NCBI GenBank assembly: GCA_014607495.2
Contig: CP053148.1
Coordinates: 13,392,001-13,456,000 of the forward strand
Direction: 5' to 3'
Length of the DNA: 64,000 nucleotides
Source of the DNA: Carposina sasakii
Taxonomy: Eukaryota; Arthropoda; Insecta; Lepidoptera; Carposinidae
The translations under genes were made by a program, and so were the position numbers. The notes under the pieces are model-generated. The model did not search any database. It was not told the origin of the DNA and saw only the letters and a program-made list of their open reading frames with translations. Shown here piece after piece: positions 22,861 to 34,759 of this stretch; positions within the stretch are counted from its first letter, which is position 1; each line of letters opens with the position of its first letter.

Positions 22861-24119
22861 TTGGTTAGATATGCAACATTTTCTCTAAATTCAAGATATT
22901 AATTTAATCCAAATTAAATAATACTTACTTTCAAACTGAGCATGATTAAACTGCATTATAAAAAATGTATTATAAATGTTAATCAATGCAGTACCTAAGG
23001 TCAAAACAAAGACAAATCATAGTAGCTCAAGTTTGTTTGTGTCGATGAAACCTCAGCAATAGAAATAATTATATATTATGAATAATAACATCATATATTG
23101 TCTACTACGTATTTATTTTGCTTGTGATGATTTAAAATAATTACAATATGAAAAGTGTATAGGTACCAAGTACTCATTGTAGCATAAATGTAAAAAAAAA
23201 TTACACACAATTAAAATGTATCACGCTTTTTAACCTCAAGTAATATTAAATGTATTACTACCTAGTTTTAATAAACCCCAATGCATAAAATTAAACTTCA
23301 AAACAACCACGCCAATCCTATACGCAAACCAAAACCAGTCTAGAACCGCACACACAAAGACCAAATTGCAAAACACAAAAATCACCATGCATAAATAAAG
23401 CGCAGACAAAGCCTGTACAAAAAATAGTACAGGCGGAATGGTCGAACTTCGCGCAGGGCACTGAAAATTTTGCATCGTGGATGCTGGAGGGGCTTGGAGT
23501 GGGGGGCACGGGGGGCGCTTCAATTTTTTCTTATCATCAAACGTAACGAAGCAAAAGCATCTCGAGAACTCGGACACCAATCTCACCTTCCTTACGTAAT
23601 AAAAATGTTTTTGTAAAAAGCGCGCATTTTGCAGATACGCGTTTATTCCTAATAGGTATCGACGCGTGGCTGGACACGGTCCATGCAAACTATAGGGTGT
23701 GCAAAAATCGATTCCGTGATAGCTTCCTTATCCACCGGCCTGCGATTTTACACTTGGACTCACCCTAGCGGCGGCGTCCTTTTCATTCTGTTAACTATTT
23801 CGTGTACCTCGGGATAATGGATTAGGGAACGAGTTATCTTTGACTACTGATATTAGAATAATACCAATTTTGTGAAGAGATGGAATTTTAAAACGAAACA
23901 CTATTTCCTGTTATAAGGATAATTTCATTAAAAAAACCTCTGTATAATTAATATACTATAGGTAGCAATAGGTAGATACTATGTTCGTCGTTTGTACTTC
24001 CCGAGAGGTCAGAGTTTTAAGTCTTTGCAATACAATTTGCTGGGCCAATCCTGCACTTTAGATTGCGTTATCTAGGGGGATGGGGTCCTTAATATTACTT
24101 TATTGGGGTAAGTTAAGTG
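22861..24119. other. Upstream flank of zld
   Basis: No supported gene. Three TAGGTAG heptamers (minus strand at 23258-23264, plus strand at 23959-23965 and 23969-23975) match the TAGteam variant bound by Zelda. The 150-residue minus-strand frame at 23236-23688 has a start and a hydrophobic stretch near its C-terminus but no recognised domain; a GC-rich part at 23440-23520 could be a regulatory or untranslated segment. Confidence 0.35.
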
Positions 24120-24425
24120 GCACATTATTTAGATATTTTTTTATTTTATTTATTTAGGACAACAAATAGTTACACAATACATAGGCTGTAAAACACATTA
24201 CCACTCCTTTGCGTCGCGCAGTCGGGTAAAAATTTCCTATCAGGCTGATTTCAATCTCGAAATCGCCATGTTTATTTTTATGAGATCGTATGGACATTTC
24301 TCAGTTGTTTAGGAATTGGTCATACATCTGATTTTGAGTCTCAAATGTTGTGGATGTGTCCTTTATACTGGACTATATTCATAGCATTTCGCATATTATA
24401 CCCCTTTTGATACAGCTTGTATAAG
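24120..24425. repeat. Degraded relative of the MITE at 25826
   Basis: Shared words include 'cagttgtttaggaattggtc', 'tgattttgagtctcaaatgt', 'ggactatattcatagcattt' and a closing 'gcttgtata'. The left end is not clear. Confidence 0.5.
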
Positions 24426-24980
24426 TTTATCTATTTATCTGGTTCCAGGAAGGTAAATATAAATAACTTAACATAAATAAAGTTACATAATATTATGTTA
24501 ACATATTTTTTATAAATATAATATTCCTGCTCAATATTCCCCTACCATTGGGTCTACCATACTGAATTAGCTTTTTAAATTCCGATTTAAATATTATGCT
24601 GCGGAATGTCATTAAAATTGTTAAATATTACAAGTACATATTTATAATTTTCTGAAGGAGGAATGTCATTGTAGGAGTATCTACTTATCAAATCGACCAA
24701 AAATTCGCGACCAATTACGTGTATAATGCTAAACTTGCTTTATATAATTCTTTCTAATAAAACCAAATGTAAAAAGTTTTCATTTCTATATAATATATGC
24801 AAATTTAAAAAATAATATAAATATTCATAACACATTGATCAAGTCCCACACTAAGATCCCTAAGGTCTTATTTTGTGGATTCTAAGTAACATTATATAAA
24901 TACTACAGTGAATAGTAGATAAGTATAGACTCAGAAACAAATATCAATATTCATCATAATATTATCAATGTTTGTACTCA
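24426..24980. other. Intergenic DNA, nothing recognised
   Basis: Very AT-rich sequence with no gene or complete repeat seen. Confidence 0.4.
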
Positions 24981-25045
24981 TCGGGATTCGAACCCAGGAC
25001 CGACGCGGCCTACACTAACCGGCAGTCATTAGGTAACTCTGTCTA
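24981..25045 (-). repeat. tRNA-derived SINE remnant
   Basis: The minus strand contains a near-consensus B box in 'cctgggttcgaatcccgatg', with a degenerate A-box region (about 'gactgccggttagtgtagg'). It cannot form a full tRNA cloverleaf. Confidence 0.5.
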
Positions 25046-25352
25046 TTTTTATGGCAGAGTTTTGCCCTCTATACAACACGTGAGCTGAACCAATCTCGGT
25101 GTATCTATAACGTCCATAAAACGAAAATGCTCATTAACCGAAAAAAATGTTGTGCTAACATGTTGGATTCATTCATTTATGACTGACTTTATAATTTGTT
25201 AAAAACATCAATTTGAAGAAAAGTTTACTAAACTGCTTTTAAAAGTTAACTCTGACAATTACTCAAGCTTTTCTTGATAAGCCCACTCCGGGCAATCAGA
25301 TGGGATTAATTGATTGTTTTAAGTTCGACTGTAAAAGTTAAGATGGCCATAG

Positions 25353-25749
25353 GTACTATCAACCAAGGCGCCGCTGACATGCCTTAAGGTTTCATTTAGT
25401 TTGCAGCGCGTTAGTAAACCACCCTTCAATGGAAAGTCAGAAAAACATTACAATAGACTTTTTTACTATTGACAAAATGTAAAACAATAAAAATATTGGC
25501 TGACTAGCAAAGATGTCAAACATAAGAATATTCTTAACAATGATTTTTACACCCTCTCCTGTTGTTTTGGCTTTCTCAAAACAAAGGTTTTTAATTTTAT
25601 GTAATAAGGAAATTTTATGTAACTTTAAAAAAAATATTGATACAATGAACAGATTGGTATGCAGCAGTAAAGAGTATGACAAGGAACTATCGTAGCTTGC
25701 AAACGAAAAATTTTTAGAATCGTGTCAGCGGCGCCTTGGTTAATAGTAC
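25353..25749. mobile_element. MITE with GTACTATCAACCAAGGCGCC ends
   Basis: The terminal inverted repeats are about 27 bp long with one difference, containing ACCAAGGCGCCGCTGACA at both ends. Length is 397 bp. The two opposite open frames inside (25437-25695) are AT-rich and not taken as genes. No clear target duplication is visible. Confidence 0.8.
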
Positions 25750-25825
25750 GTTGTGGCCTGTAGTGGGCAACAGAAATTGTGTACCTAAGCCAAGTTTTTA
25801 GTCGTATGTAATTTTAAGTTAGTTA

Positions 25826-26089
25826 TACAGGATGTAACAGAAGGGGTATGTTAAGCAAAATGCTATAAAAATAGCCCACTATAAAGAACCTATCTAAAAA
25901 ATTTGAGACAACATCGAATTTTTTTTTTTCAAGAATGTATGAACATTGAGTTATTTAGGAATTCTCCATACTACGAGTATCTGGAAAAATAAACATGTGA
26001 TTTCGACTCTCAAATTTGTGGATAGGTTCTTTGTCGTGGGCTATATTCGTAGCTTTTCGCTTAACATACCCTTTCTGTTACACCCTGTA
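25826..26089. mobile_element. MITE with about 70-bp inverted ends and TA duplication
   Basis: It starts TACAGGATGTAACAGAAGGG and ends with the near-complement of TACAGGGTGTAACAGAAAGG. Inverted similarity extends about 70 bp inward, and TA flanks both ends. A degraded relative is at 24120-24425. Confidence 0.85.
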
Positions 26090-26689
26090 TATTTATACTT
26101 TTCCTGATTTATTTTATAATTATTTTTGTAAGTCTCAAATCTAAAATTTTGTTCTTCAAATATAATGGGTGAAATAATTGAATTATTATTTATCTATCCA
26201 CTATTTTAAGAATTATTTATTTTTCTTTGGACCAGGTGAACACATTTGGAAAGTGTGAGAATACTCGTATACATAAAACTAAACAAAAAATTGCCAATTC
26301 CAGTGAAAAATATAACACGCGAATAAAGCACGGAAACTATTTTTTTTAAACCTAAGCTGTAAAGTTAAGTAAGTAAAAATTCATTTCCGCTAAAATGATA
26401 ACATAGTATCGCATAGACAAAGAAGACCACAGATAAAACTCTATTCAAAATAATAGACAATAGGGGTGGTTTCCATAGATTTTAAAGTTTATGATTCATA
26501 CAAAAGCGCAAACTAGTTATAAAAAGGTGTCATAAATGCATTGCTCATAGTTCATAGCTCTAGCTGAAGACCCGACAAAGGATTTAAATTAAGTTGTAAT
26601 ATTTAATTTTTTGGCAGATTCATGGTGACAAACTTGACTAGATAGTTATAGCATACATATATCCCTAAATAATCACACGGCTATGTTTC
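26090..26689. other. Intergenic DNA, nothing recognised
   Basis: No gene or complete element seen. Confidence 0.4.
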
Positions 26690-26892
26690 CCATGATAGGG
26701 TAGCCAGAGAGATGCGATTACGAAGAGTTACTTACAGCCATGTTTAGCGGAGTCAGGTGATAATGATCAGTGATAGATAAGTTGCTAGCTCACCTCCGAG
26801 GAGCCACCCCTGAGTTCCTTAGTCGACTCATACGACATGCACGGAAGGAGATGCAGCTGATGTATTTTAGTAAAACCCTGCATCAGCACAGT
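26690..26892 (-). repeat. Dispersed repeat fragment ('cttccgtgcatgtcgtatga' family)
   Basis: The minus-strand form of the family at 13725-13870, containing 'gactcatacgacatgcacgg', 'ggagatgcagctgatgtatt' and 'accctgcatcagcaca'. Confidence 0.55.
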
Positions 26893-27539
26893 TTAAAAAT
26901 AGTTATTTATTTTTGCAAACTGTTCTCATAGTATATTCCAAGTCAATGACAATATATTGGTGTCATTTTATAACCAAGAAATAGTCTCCGAACTCTGAAA
27001 TGTGTCGGTGCAGTAACTCTTGGTCGACTTCGACGAGCTCCCGGGGGTTGAATGAGATAAACGAGAGCAACATAGTATACGAGTAGGTAGGAATACTACC
27101 TACTAATAAAATATCACATTTAAAATGCAAATCTACAGAGCAATTAAATATAAGTATATATAAATATAAAACATGGTAATTCCACATAGTTTCAAGTTAA
27201 AGATACTTATATGGCGGGAAATTCAAAAATCTTGCAGTTGTTAACTCTGAGCATATTCGGAAAAAGTTTTTGATACTTTAATGTCATAACATAACATTGG
27301 GATGATAACTATGATTGATTTTAAATGCTCACCAAAATAATAATTAATAAATAATATAAATAAGATCCGAGAGTCAGCGGAGGGTATAGGGCCCGGTGGC
27401 GGGCGATCCCTCAATAGAGAATAATTAATCTTCTAGATTCTATAATATAATTTAAAAAAAAAACCATAAACCCGACTTCGTAAAAAAGAACCAAACTATG
27501 TAATAATAAAAAAACCTGAAAATATGAAAATAAGCACTT
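26893..27539. other. Intergenic DNA with a short shared segment
   Basis: No gene. The segment at about 27363-27407 ('gtcagcggagggtatagggc', then 'ccggtggcgggcg') is nearly repeated at 51673-51718 in the same orientation. Confidence 0.4.
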
Positions 27540-28115
27540 AGATGTCCGTTGTCAGGTCCGATATTATAGAATTCTAAACCACCATAATAACCAACCATAA
27601 TTTGTAGTCTAAAGGGTTGAGGTCTGGGCTAGATGAGGGCCAGTTTTCAGCTCTTATAAAGTCTGGAACGTTGGTTTCAAGCCAGGCTTGGGTAGTTCGT
27701 GCCTTGTGACCAGGTGCAGAGTTCTGCTGGAAAGTCCACGGTATATTTAAAAAAAGTATATTGCTGGTAGGTGTCACAACATGATCCAGACTGTATCTTG
27801 ATACAATTTAGCTGTAGTTTTCAATCCTTTTTCAAAAAGGATAGTTTTGGGACCCCTTGATAAGCCACGCCCCACTAAACAATCACTGACGCGAGATGAT
27901 GACTACCTTGTACCTATCCGACCACTTGAGCAGCTTCTTTAGAACTGTGAGCGTATACTTTATCATTTTGCTTATTGTACCTAGTGTTCTTCAATCGTGA
28001 AAAAAAATTCATCGGTAAAGAGGATATCTCTGTTGAAAGGCAACTGGGTCATTCTTCGGGACTCGTTTTTCAAGTGGCTTCGCTGAGAAACAATCAAAAC
28101 CAACAAGCTAATTTT
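27540..28115 (-). pseudogene. mariner-family transposase relic
   Basis: A cut-and-paste DNA transposase of the mariner family, broken beyond function. The frame at 27574-27777 contains WTFQQNSAPGHKA and, further on, NWPSSSPDLNPLDYKLW, the conserved C-terminal catalytic region with the 'SPDLNPLDY' signature. Further upstream on the same strand (about 27960-28030), the broken frame reads ILFTDEFFFTIEEH interrupted by stops, matching the 'FTDE..F..E' catalytic segment. Several stops and frame changes separate the pieces. Inverted ends were not found. Confidence 0.8.
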
Positions 28116-28399
28116 TTTTTTCGTGCTGACCTTTAATCCTCTTTTAACTGGGTCATTGATAATTATTCAATTATCAGTATATTCAATATAATAAAAAAAA
28201 ACACCCCCTTTCTTTGATTTTCGTGGAGTGTCCCAAACCCCGATCTGGTTATTTATAAAATTATATTTCGGAAAGTAAACGCCATATGCTTACCAAAAAA
28301 AATACACTAAATCCTGAGTAGTTGACAATGCTATGAAAAATAAGAACAAAGTTCTAAAAGCATTACACTAGCTAAAAAAAAAAAAAAATTAACTGTCTC

Positions 28400-28815
28400 G
28401 AGGTAGGCACTGATTTGCGTGGATCATTGGAAATTCACTCGCACATCCCTAATTTCACGTCCTATGTTGCGGTCATCCTAATTCAAGTTAAAACTAGTCG
28501 TGCTACGGCGGCCGAGCAGAGTGGGTATGTGGCGTTACGTCGAGTTTCCGAAATATAAAGGCAAGAACCACATTGCGTGGGTATGGTTTCTCAAAACATT
28601 GATTTGCGTGGTACAATTTTTTCCGATAATTGTGACTTTATTTATCAAATAAAATATTGTACCGAACAAATATAAGGAAACGTAACTTCTGTTCAAAACA
28701 CAGTTAATTAGCTCTAAAGGTTTTTACATATTATTAGCATAAATGATTTATTTTGATTTTCTTGGTAGTGATTTGCGTGGTTTATAATAGTATAAATATT
28801 CGCGGGTGATCATTG
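28400..28815. other. Unexplained segment with recurring TGATTTGCGTGG
   Basis: The 12-mer TGATTTGCGTGG occurs three times in 370 bp (about 28410, 28600 and 28770), with a related ATTGCGTGG near 28573. The spacing is irregular, so it is not a simple tandem array. No gene is visible. Confidence 0.4.
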
Positions 28816-29969
28816 GACACTAAAGAGTCGCAAATGGATTCATAGTGTAATAGACCGTAAGGTGGTCGGTCGTACGGTGGTGGTATGATGGTCGGTCGGC
28901 TGTCTTTTTGCTTTCGTATGACGGCACCGCTATGCTAGGAATAAACTTCAGGTGCATATTCTTCCGTGTATATCGTAAGAGCCGACTAAGGCTAATTTTT
29001 TTCACGCCAACGTAGACCCCCATCGAGTCTCCTGTGGATCCCTGTGGGTCGACCTGGACCACTTTGGGGACCACTGCTTTAAAATAAAGTATTGGAGTGA
29101 GGAGATACCAATTCATACTCTTTTCCAGGTTACACTTACATAGTGACGCCATAACACATGTAAAATATACAGATAAACTAAATTAGATTTTAAAATTTAC
29201 CAAGGTTTATGTTTTTATATGCAGTCAGCTCTAACAGCACTAATTAGACCCAGTCTGGTATTTGACTTTAGTTTGGCCTAAGACCATGTCTGAGGTCACA
29301 TTAATGGCGGATTTCTAGGAACGCTCCCGTTTAGCTTAATCCGGCCAGACATGTTATTATATACCAATTACCGAATATAATTTTCAAAACAGTTACTTTG
29401 TTGTAAATGTATCAGAATGAAGATCGCTTTGTACTGGCGGCGTGTGGTAGTCACGCTTGCATCAATTCTTTTTATTCGGTTTAAAATGTGACGTCTATCA
29501 TACAAAATACGATTTCTTTCTTTTTATGTTAAAGAAGAAAGGTGTGTACTTACTACAAACTCTTTTGTATGTTTTACAAAACCGCGACTAAAGTTAGACA
29601 CTGTTTAAAAATTACATTTTGACATCAAAATGTATGGAAGAATTGTCAAATTAGCAAAGGTGAGCTTAAAGATGTTTGAATTATTTTGCAACAACACCAA
29701 TTGCACAGTTTATGTCTTCTTAATACATATTTAAATAAAATTAATCCTTAAAAACCCACCACCAGTACCAAGCACATAAATAAGGAAATTACTTAGATAG
29801 GTAATTGAAAATAAGAAAAGGATATTTTTCCCATAGAAATATCCAAATAACTTTTGTATCTCATGACTAAAAACCAAAGCCAAGGTGATTAAGGACAATC
29901 AAGGTTATCTGTGCTTTTTAACATTGTATACTGGTAACTAAAAATTACAAAAATAATGTAATAACTGAT
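28816..29969. other. Intergenic DNA with a short repeat fragment
   Basis: A GGTCGGTCG-type low-complexity stretch lies at 28861-28907. At about 28957-29000 there is a fragment of the 'cttccgtgtatatcgtaaga' repeat family. The 110-residue minus frame at 28820-29152 spans these and has no domain. Confidence 0.4.
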
Positions 29970-30300
29970 GATCACCGACCGTATTTCGGCCAAGGCGACT
30001 AATCTCTATGGAGATTGGTCAGGTACGTAGGAGATATTATAGTGCACAAGTGTGTTCGCAAACACAGATGCACTCTCTATTTCGTTACTCTCATAGTTCG
30101 ATGGGACGGAAAGCCGACACGACCGAAGAGAGATCAGGCGCAGCACCAACGGTTTACGTGCTTTCCGAGGCACGAGCTAAGTGACAATTTTGCAACATTA
30201 AAATCGGAAATAAATTCATTGGTACAGGCCCGTGACTAGGATCGAACTTAGGCCTCCCGCTTGGAAGGTGCATGTCTTAACCACTGGGCTATCACCGCTT
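29970..30300 (+). repeat. Composite repeat: family C plus minus-strand SINE B
   Basis: The left part (about 29970-30210) is homologous to 11575-11720. The right part (30222-30300), read on the minus strand, has 'gatagcccagtggttaaga' and 'gttcgatcctagtcacgggc', as in the SINE at 10288-10382. It is probably a single larger repeat with a tRNA-derived head on the minus strand. The 74-residue frame inside is incidental. Confidence 0.6.
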
Positions 30301-30381
30301 CATGATTTGCTGTTGTGTGTACGATAAGGATACTTACCTGCTAATCTATTTTTTGTATTTATCTACATTATTTACATCCAC

Positions 30382-30903
30382 GATCTATTCCGTTCCGATC
30401 CCGCAAAGGATCCGTTTTATTTCATTTTATAATTTTATTCCTATCCGATCCCGACGCGGGATCAGATGAATATTTCATTTATTTTGTATTCCATGTCTGA
30501 TCCCATGTCTTCTCAATGATTTTTAGTACTGTGAGCAACCAAAACAGTAGACACATACAATATTGTTTTTACTAAGAGATCGAGACTATTTGCTAATTCT
30601 TATTAAATTTTCTAACTTTGTCGTTCTTCAATAAAACAATTTGCAGAATTTTCATTATTTTATTTTCTGACCTGATACATTAAAAAAGAACTCTACGGAA
30701 TCAGACCGGAAACTAAAAATTGTTTTGGTATCAGACCGGAATTTGTTGTGGATAAAGTAGATTCAGATAATTTATTTGCATAAATATGGGTACATAATAA
30801 AGATAACATTAATGAAAATTTAGTTTCTGCATATTTTGCCATTGATTGGCATGTAAATGTTAGTAAAAAGGGATTAGTTTAAGGGATCGGACCGGAATAG
30901 ATC
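30382..30903. mobile_element. TIR element with 8-bp target duplication, copy 2
   Basis: The ends are GATCTATTCCGTTCCGATCC and the complement of GATCTATTCCGGTCCGATCC. The flanks ACATCCAC and ACATCGAC match at 7 of 8 positions. It is homologous in inverted orientation to 13916-14361 (shared words include 'agtagacacatacaatattg', 'actaagagatcgagactatt' and 'actttgtcgttcttcaataa'), with about 75 bp of additional sequence near the right end. Confidence 0.8.
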
Positions 30904-31039
30904 ACATCGACGAGTTTAGAATCATTATAAAATCTATTTCTAATACATACACATATACATACAAAGATATACATACATACAACTGCGATCCCGAAATAAA
31001 GTAGCCAGAACTGCAGCCTAAACATAAAAGGGAAATATA

Positions 31040-31172
31040 TTAATTTATCAATGACAAGTTACTAGATTATCGCCAGCGAGAATGCCCGAGTTCCATAGTC
31101 GCGTCTTACCACATGCACCACGGAAGCAGATGGAGCTGATGTATTCTAGTGAAGTCCCGTATCAGCACAGGA
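31040..31172 (-). repeat. Dispersed repeat fragment ('cttccgtg..' family)
   Basis: Contains 'agaatgcccgagttccatag', 'accacatgcaccacggaagc' and 'tagtgaagtcccgtatcagc', as in the copies at 26690 and 13725. Confidence 0.5.
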
Positions 31173-31261
31173 TTATTATTAGATAATGTAGAAGCGGAAA
31201 TTTCGAATGTAGATCGTAGTAAGTGTAGAGAATGTAGAACCGCATCGACTACCAAATCAAA

Positions 31262-31502
31262 CATTGCAAGTGGAACTGGATCGCCCACACGCTTCGTAGG
31301 AAGGAAAACCACATACCGAGGCAAGCCCTTGGAACCCCCAAGGGGAGCGCAAGCGTGGCCATTCTAAGCAGACTTGCAGCGTACAATCATTGCAGAGGCG
31401 AAGAAAGTAGGGAAAACCAGAAGCGAAATAAAACGCGACGCTCAGAACCGAACGGAGGAGATGGCGGACATCTGTGAAGGCCCTCTGCCCCAGCTCAGCT
31501 AG
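31262..31502 (+). pseudogene. LINE reverse-transcriptase C-terminal relic
   Basis: The first frame begins CKWNWIAHTLRRKENHIPRQ, followed by LGTPKG. After a frame change the text continues in another frame as IIAEAKKVGKTRSEIKRDAQ, then NRTE, and ends at TAG. The 'WIGHTLRR....QAL.W.P.GKRKRGRP' and 'W.....DAQ.R..WR' patterns are typical of the C-terminal tail of non-LTR (RTE/BovB-like) retrotransposon polymerases. The clade is a judgement from memory. Upstream polymerase motifs are absent. Confidence 0.7.
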
Positions 31503-31692
31503 GGGACACAGGAACATCAGTAAGTCAGGCCTTTCTTACACCAAATTAGTCATTTTAAGTCCCTTAATTTATATTCGAAAACCTACTTTCTTTTTGTTAC
31601 ATAAACAGAAGAAGACGGCGTTTGTGATGTCATTTGAAATTAATTTTAAAAAATGTTACTGTTAAAAGATCACATTCATGTCTTATTATATT

Positions 31693-32790
31693 AAAAAAAA
31701 CCGGCCAAGTGCGAGTCGGACTCGCGCACCGAGGGTTCCGTACAAACCTGCAAGGTTTACAAAGTTCGTTCATTACGACAATCGAGTCATAACTATGGTA
31801 TTTTTATTGCAAAATGAAATTCATAACATTACAATGGGGAAAGATGGAGGAGCATAAATTTAAGACAAAGATCTCTTTATCGTTTAAGTAATCCTTTATT
31901 TTATATTAACACATAGATAAGAGTTTCAAAATATGCGGTATCAATGGTTGTACTTTTGCGTTTTGCGTTTTTGCGTTGACTTATAATTTTTTTTTTTCAC
32001 GGGTTAAAGGCAATTAGATCTAAGTATTTGATATGAATTTCAACTTGATAGCTCTACGCGTTCATGAGGAAAAAAGTAATAAGTTTATATTTATTAAAAA
32101 ATATATATTTTGTAATGTAACTAAAAATTTAAGGTTTTCGGAATTTTTCCTTTATGTGTGCTATAAAACGTTGCTTCATGCCAAATTTCAAGATTCTAGG
32201 TCGACTGGAAGTACCCTTTAGGTTTTGATTCCCTTGCGAGTACTTGCGAGTTTCAAAATATGCAGCTTAAATTGCTGTTTCTTTTGATTGCGTTGACATA
32301 GAAGTTTGATTTTGCTACAGCTTAAAGGTATTATAGACCTGAGTATTTGGTATGAATTTCAATTTAATACCTCTACGCGTTTATGAGGAAATGGGTAGTA
32401 AGTTTAAAATTATTTAAAAAAAAAATATTATGTGATGTAACTAAAAATTTATGGTTTTCGTAATTTTTCCTTTATCTATGCTATAAGACGTTGCTGCGTA
32501 CCAAATTTCAAGATTCTGAGTTCACGGGAAGCACCCTGTAGGTTTTGATTCCCTTGCAAGTGTCGAAAATTTGCGGCATAAACGGCTGTATCTTTTGATT
32601 GCGTTGGCTTAGAAGTTTGATTTTTTTCACAGCTTCAAGGGACAGTAGACCTGAGTAATTGATATAAATTTCAGCTTCATACCTCCACGCGTTCCTGAGA
32701 AAAAGGGTCTTGACAGACGGACGGACAGACGGACAACAAAGTGATCCTATAAGGGTTCCGTTTTTTCCTTTTGAGGTACGGAACCCTAAA
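31693..32790. repeat. 1.1-kb dispersed element with three internal units
   Basis: It begins 'ccggccaagtgcgagtcgga' and ends 'ttgaggtacggaaccctaaa', the widespread lepidopteran repeat bounded by AGGGTTCCGTAC and GTACGGAACCCT. Inside, a unit of about 310-330 bp starting near 31926, 32247 and 32558 is repeated, diverged, three times ('ttttgattgcgttg', 'tgaatttcaa', 'cctctacgcgttyatgagga'). No coding region. The class is unresolved. Confidence 0.75.
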
Positions 32791-32814
32791 AATGATAATA
32801 ATGCTATCCGAGAT

Positions 32815-33110
32815 GCAGCTATTATACGTATTATAAGTCCCGCATCAGCAGCACTTAATATTATGTATTAGTTAGGTATGTACCTCGAAAATAATATTAT
32901 TTGATAATCAATCACACATATTTCTCTTCCGTGCGTGTTATAAAAGGTGATCTATGGAACTCGGGCATTCTCTCAGACGATAAGCTAGCAGCTTGACATT
33001 GATCACTCATTTCAGGAAAACAGCAGTGCCTATATGTCTGGTAGTTCCTTCTATGTAAATACATATATTTCAAACCAATAAAAACGCACTCTGAGATCAT
33101 GCAGCAGTAG
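32815..33110 (+). repeat. Dispersed repeat fragment
   Basis: 'ctcttccgtgcgtgttataa', 'aactcgggcattctctcaga' and 'cgataagctagcagcttgac' match the family seen at 13725 and elsewhere. Confidence 0.5.
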
Positions 33111-33580
33111 GTTAAGTCAACACAAGGGCATTCATATTACCTAGACGTGGGGTCACATACAAAATTTATCAAAAAATTGGCACCTCGGAATCTACCTATA
33201 TACATAAAAAGTAATAACTGTTATAACCGACATTTTTCAATTAAACCTTTAAAAATTACCATAACACATGAATTTGCTTGAAACAAATTATCACCCTACG
33301 CAGCTTACAGCAGTGTCCTGTCACTTATTCAGCTTACACTAATTTGAAGTTCTAGCCAGAGACACATGTTTGTCGAACATTTGGTCAAACAAATCACCAT
33401 TGGCGTGTTCAACTATACAGCATTGGTGCTTTGATAAAAATTAACATAGTTATTGACGAACTTCAACTGATGTAAATGAAATTCAAATAGAACTTTAACA
33501 AACTTATATTTAAATTTATAGTAGATAGTACAATGTCACAATAATTTACAACAACCTCTGAAATCGATCTCAGACGCCAT
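33111..33580. other. Intergenic DNA, nothing recognised
   Basis: No gene or complete element seen. Confidence 0.4.
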
Positions 33581-33828
33581 CTGAGTCCTCTCTGCCTGTT
33601 TTTTTAAAATGAGGCAACGGAATTATAGTTTCATGTGCCATCGCTACATTAAATCCTTGTTAATGAACACAAAATAGATTTTATTGTTAATCACATATTT
33701 TATAAATATTTATCATATTTTCGAGAGAAATACCACACAACTAGATATTACACATAATGATAAATATAGCTTTATCGACATATATTTATATATAAAAAAA
33801 AAACAAAGTAAATAATAAAGTACGCTTA
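33581..33828 (+). repeat. Direct repeat 1 (about 245 bp)
   Basis: Nearly identical to 35845-36083 (for example 'catattttcgagagaaatac', 'cacacaactagatattacac', 'agctttatcgacatatattt'). The two copies bracket the LINE endonuclease relic at 34760-35613. The ends are not TG...CA, so these are unlikely to be LTRs. The A-rich right end suggests a LINE 3' end. Confidence 0.8.
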
Positions 33829-34730
33829 CAGCTCGGCCTTCCTGTTTAGAGCGAGTCCCATCGCGAATTTACAGACAACAACAAAAAATACTATGTGTGG
33901 GTAATTAATAACAAATTAAGTACCCAGATCAGTAAAAAGTATAACAAAATCAATTCATAAATAATTCATACCTACTCTACTTCACATAGTTAATAATAAG
34001 TAAAACAAGTTAGTAATTCATACTCAGTTCACATAGTTATACATAAAAAATCTTAATATCCATTTACCATGTAGATATAATTAGGTATCTACAGATGCAC
34101 CAACTCCTAGTCTATCTAAGTCATCATATACCTATAAACTAAATTATTTTATTTATTTATTTAAAACTTTGTTTAGAATTGTTACATTATAAGGTACAAT
34201 AGGGATGTTGACACTTATTTTATTTGTATTTATATCGATAGAATAAAACACAAAATAAAAGAAACACTTGCGAAAGAAAAACTTCGCTAGCGTGAAAACA
34301 TTCCGAGATATAAGAATTTCAAAATCACAATTTTAGACTTGCAAAAAAAAACGCTCCATACAAACGGCTACCATGTTATGACGTCATTCTTTCACTAAAT
34401 TATATGCGCGTATAAGAACTTTTGTTCTACAGCTATATTAAATGTTGCGTTTTAAATATGGTCACATAACAAACGTTGTTGTAAATAATGCAGGTGGTTA
34501 AATGATGTTCTAATTTTCAATAAATTTCACATTTTAAAAATGGACTTGCCCACTTTACTTTGAAGGCTTAAGTATTACTACCTCATTTGGACACTTATTG
34601 AAATTGTAATTTATTCTTACAAGCTTAAAATGACATTAAAATCCAACCATAGGAAACATCCCAATTATAACATGAAACTTTGTAATTAATAGATTTTGGT
34701 TCACTAGCTGCACCCTTGTGATCACCTCAA
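33829..34730. other. Intergenic DNA, nothing recognised
   Basis: AT-rich sequence between the first direct repeat and the LINE relic. No gene seen. Confidence 0.4.
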
Positions 34731-34759
34731 TAGTTAGCATATGAATCTCTATTTTTGGA

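Noticed and set aside
23236..23688. 150-residue minus-strand protein upstream of zld
   Set aside because: No domain or homolog is recognised, and the hydrophobic part comes from AT-rich sequence. Kept only as a note in the flank entry.
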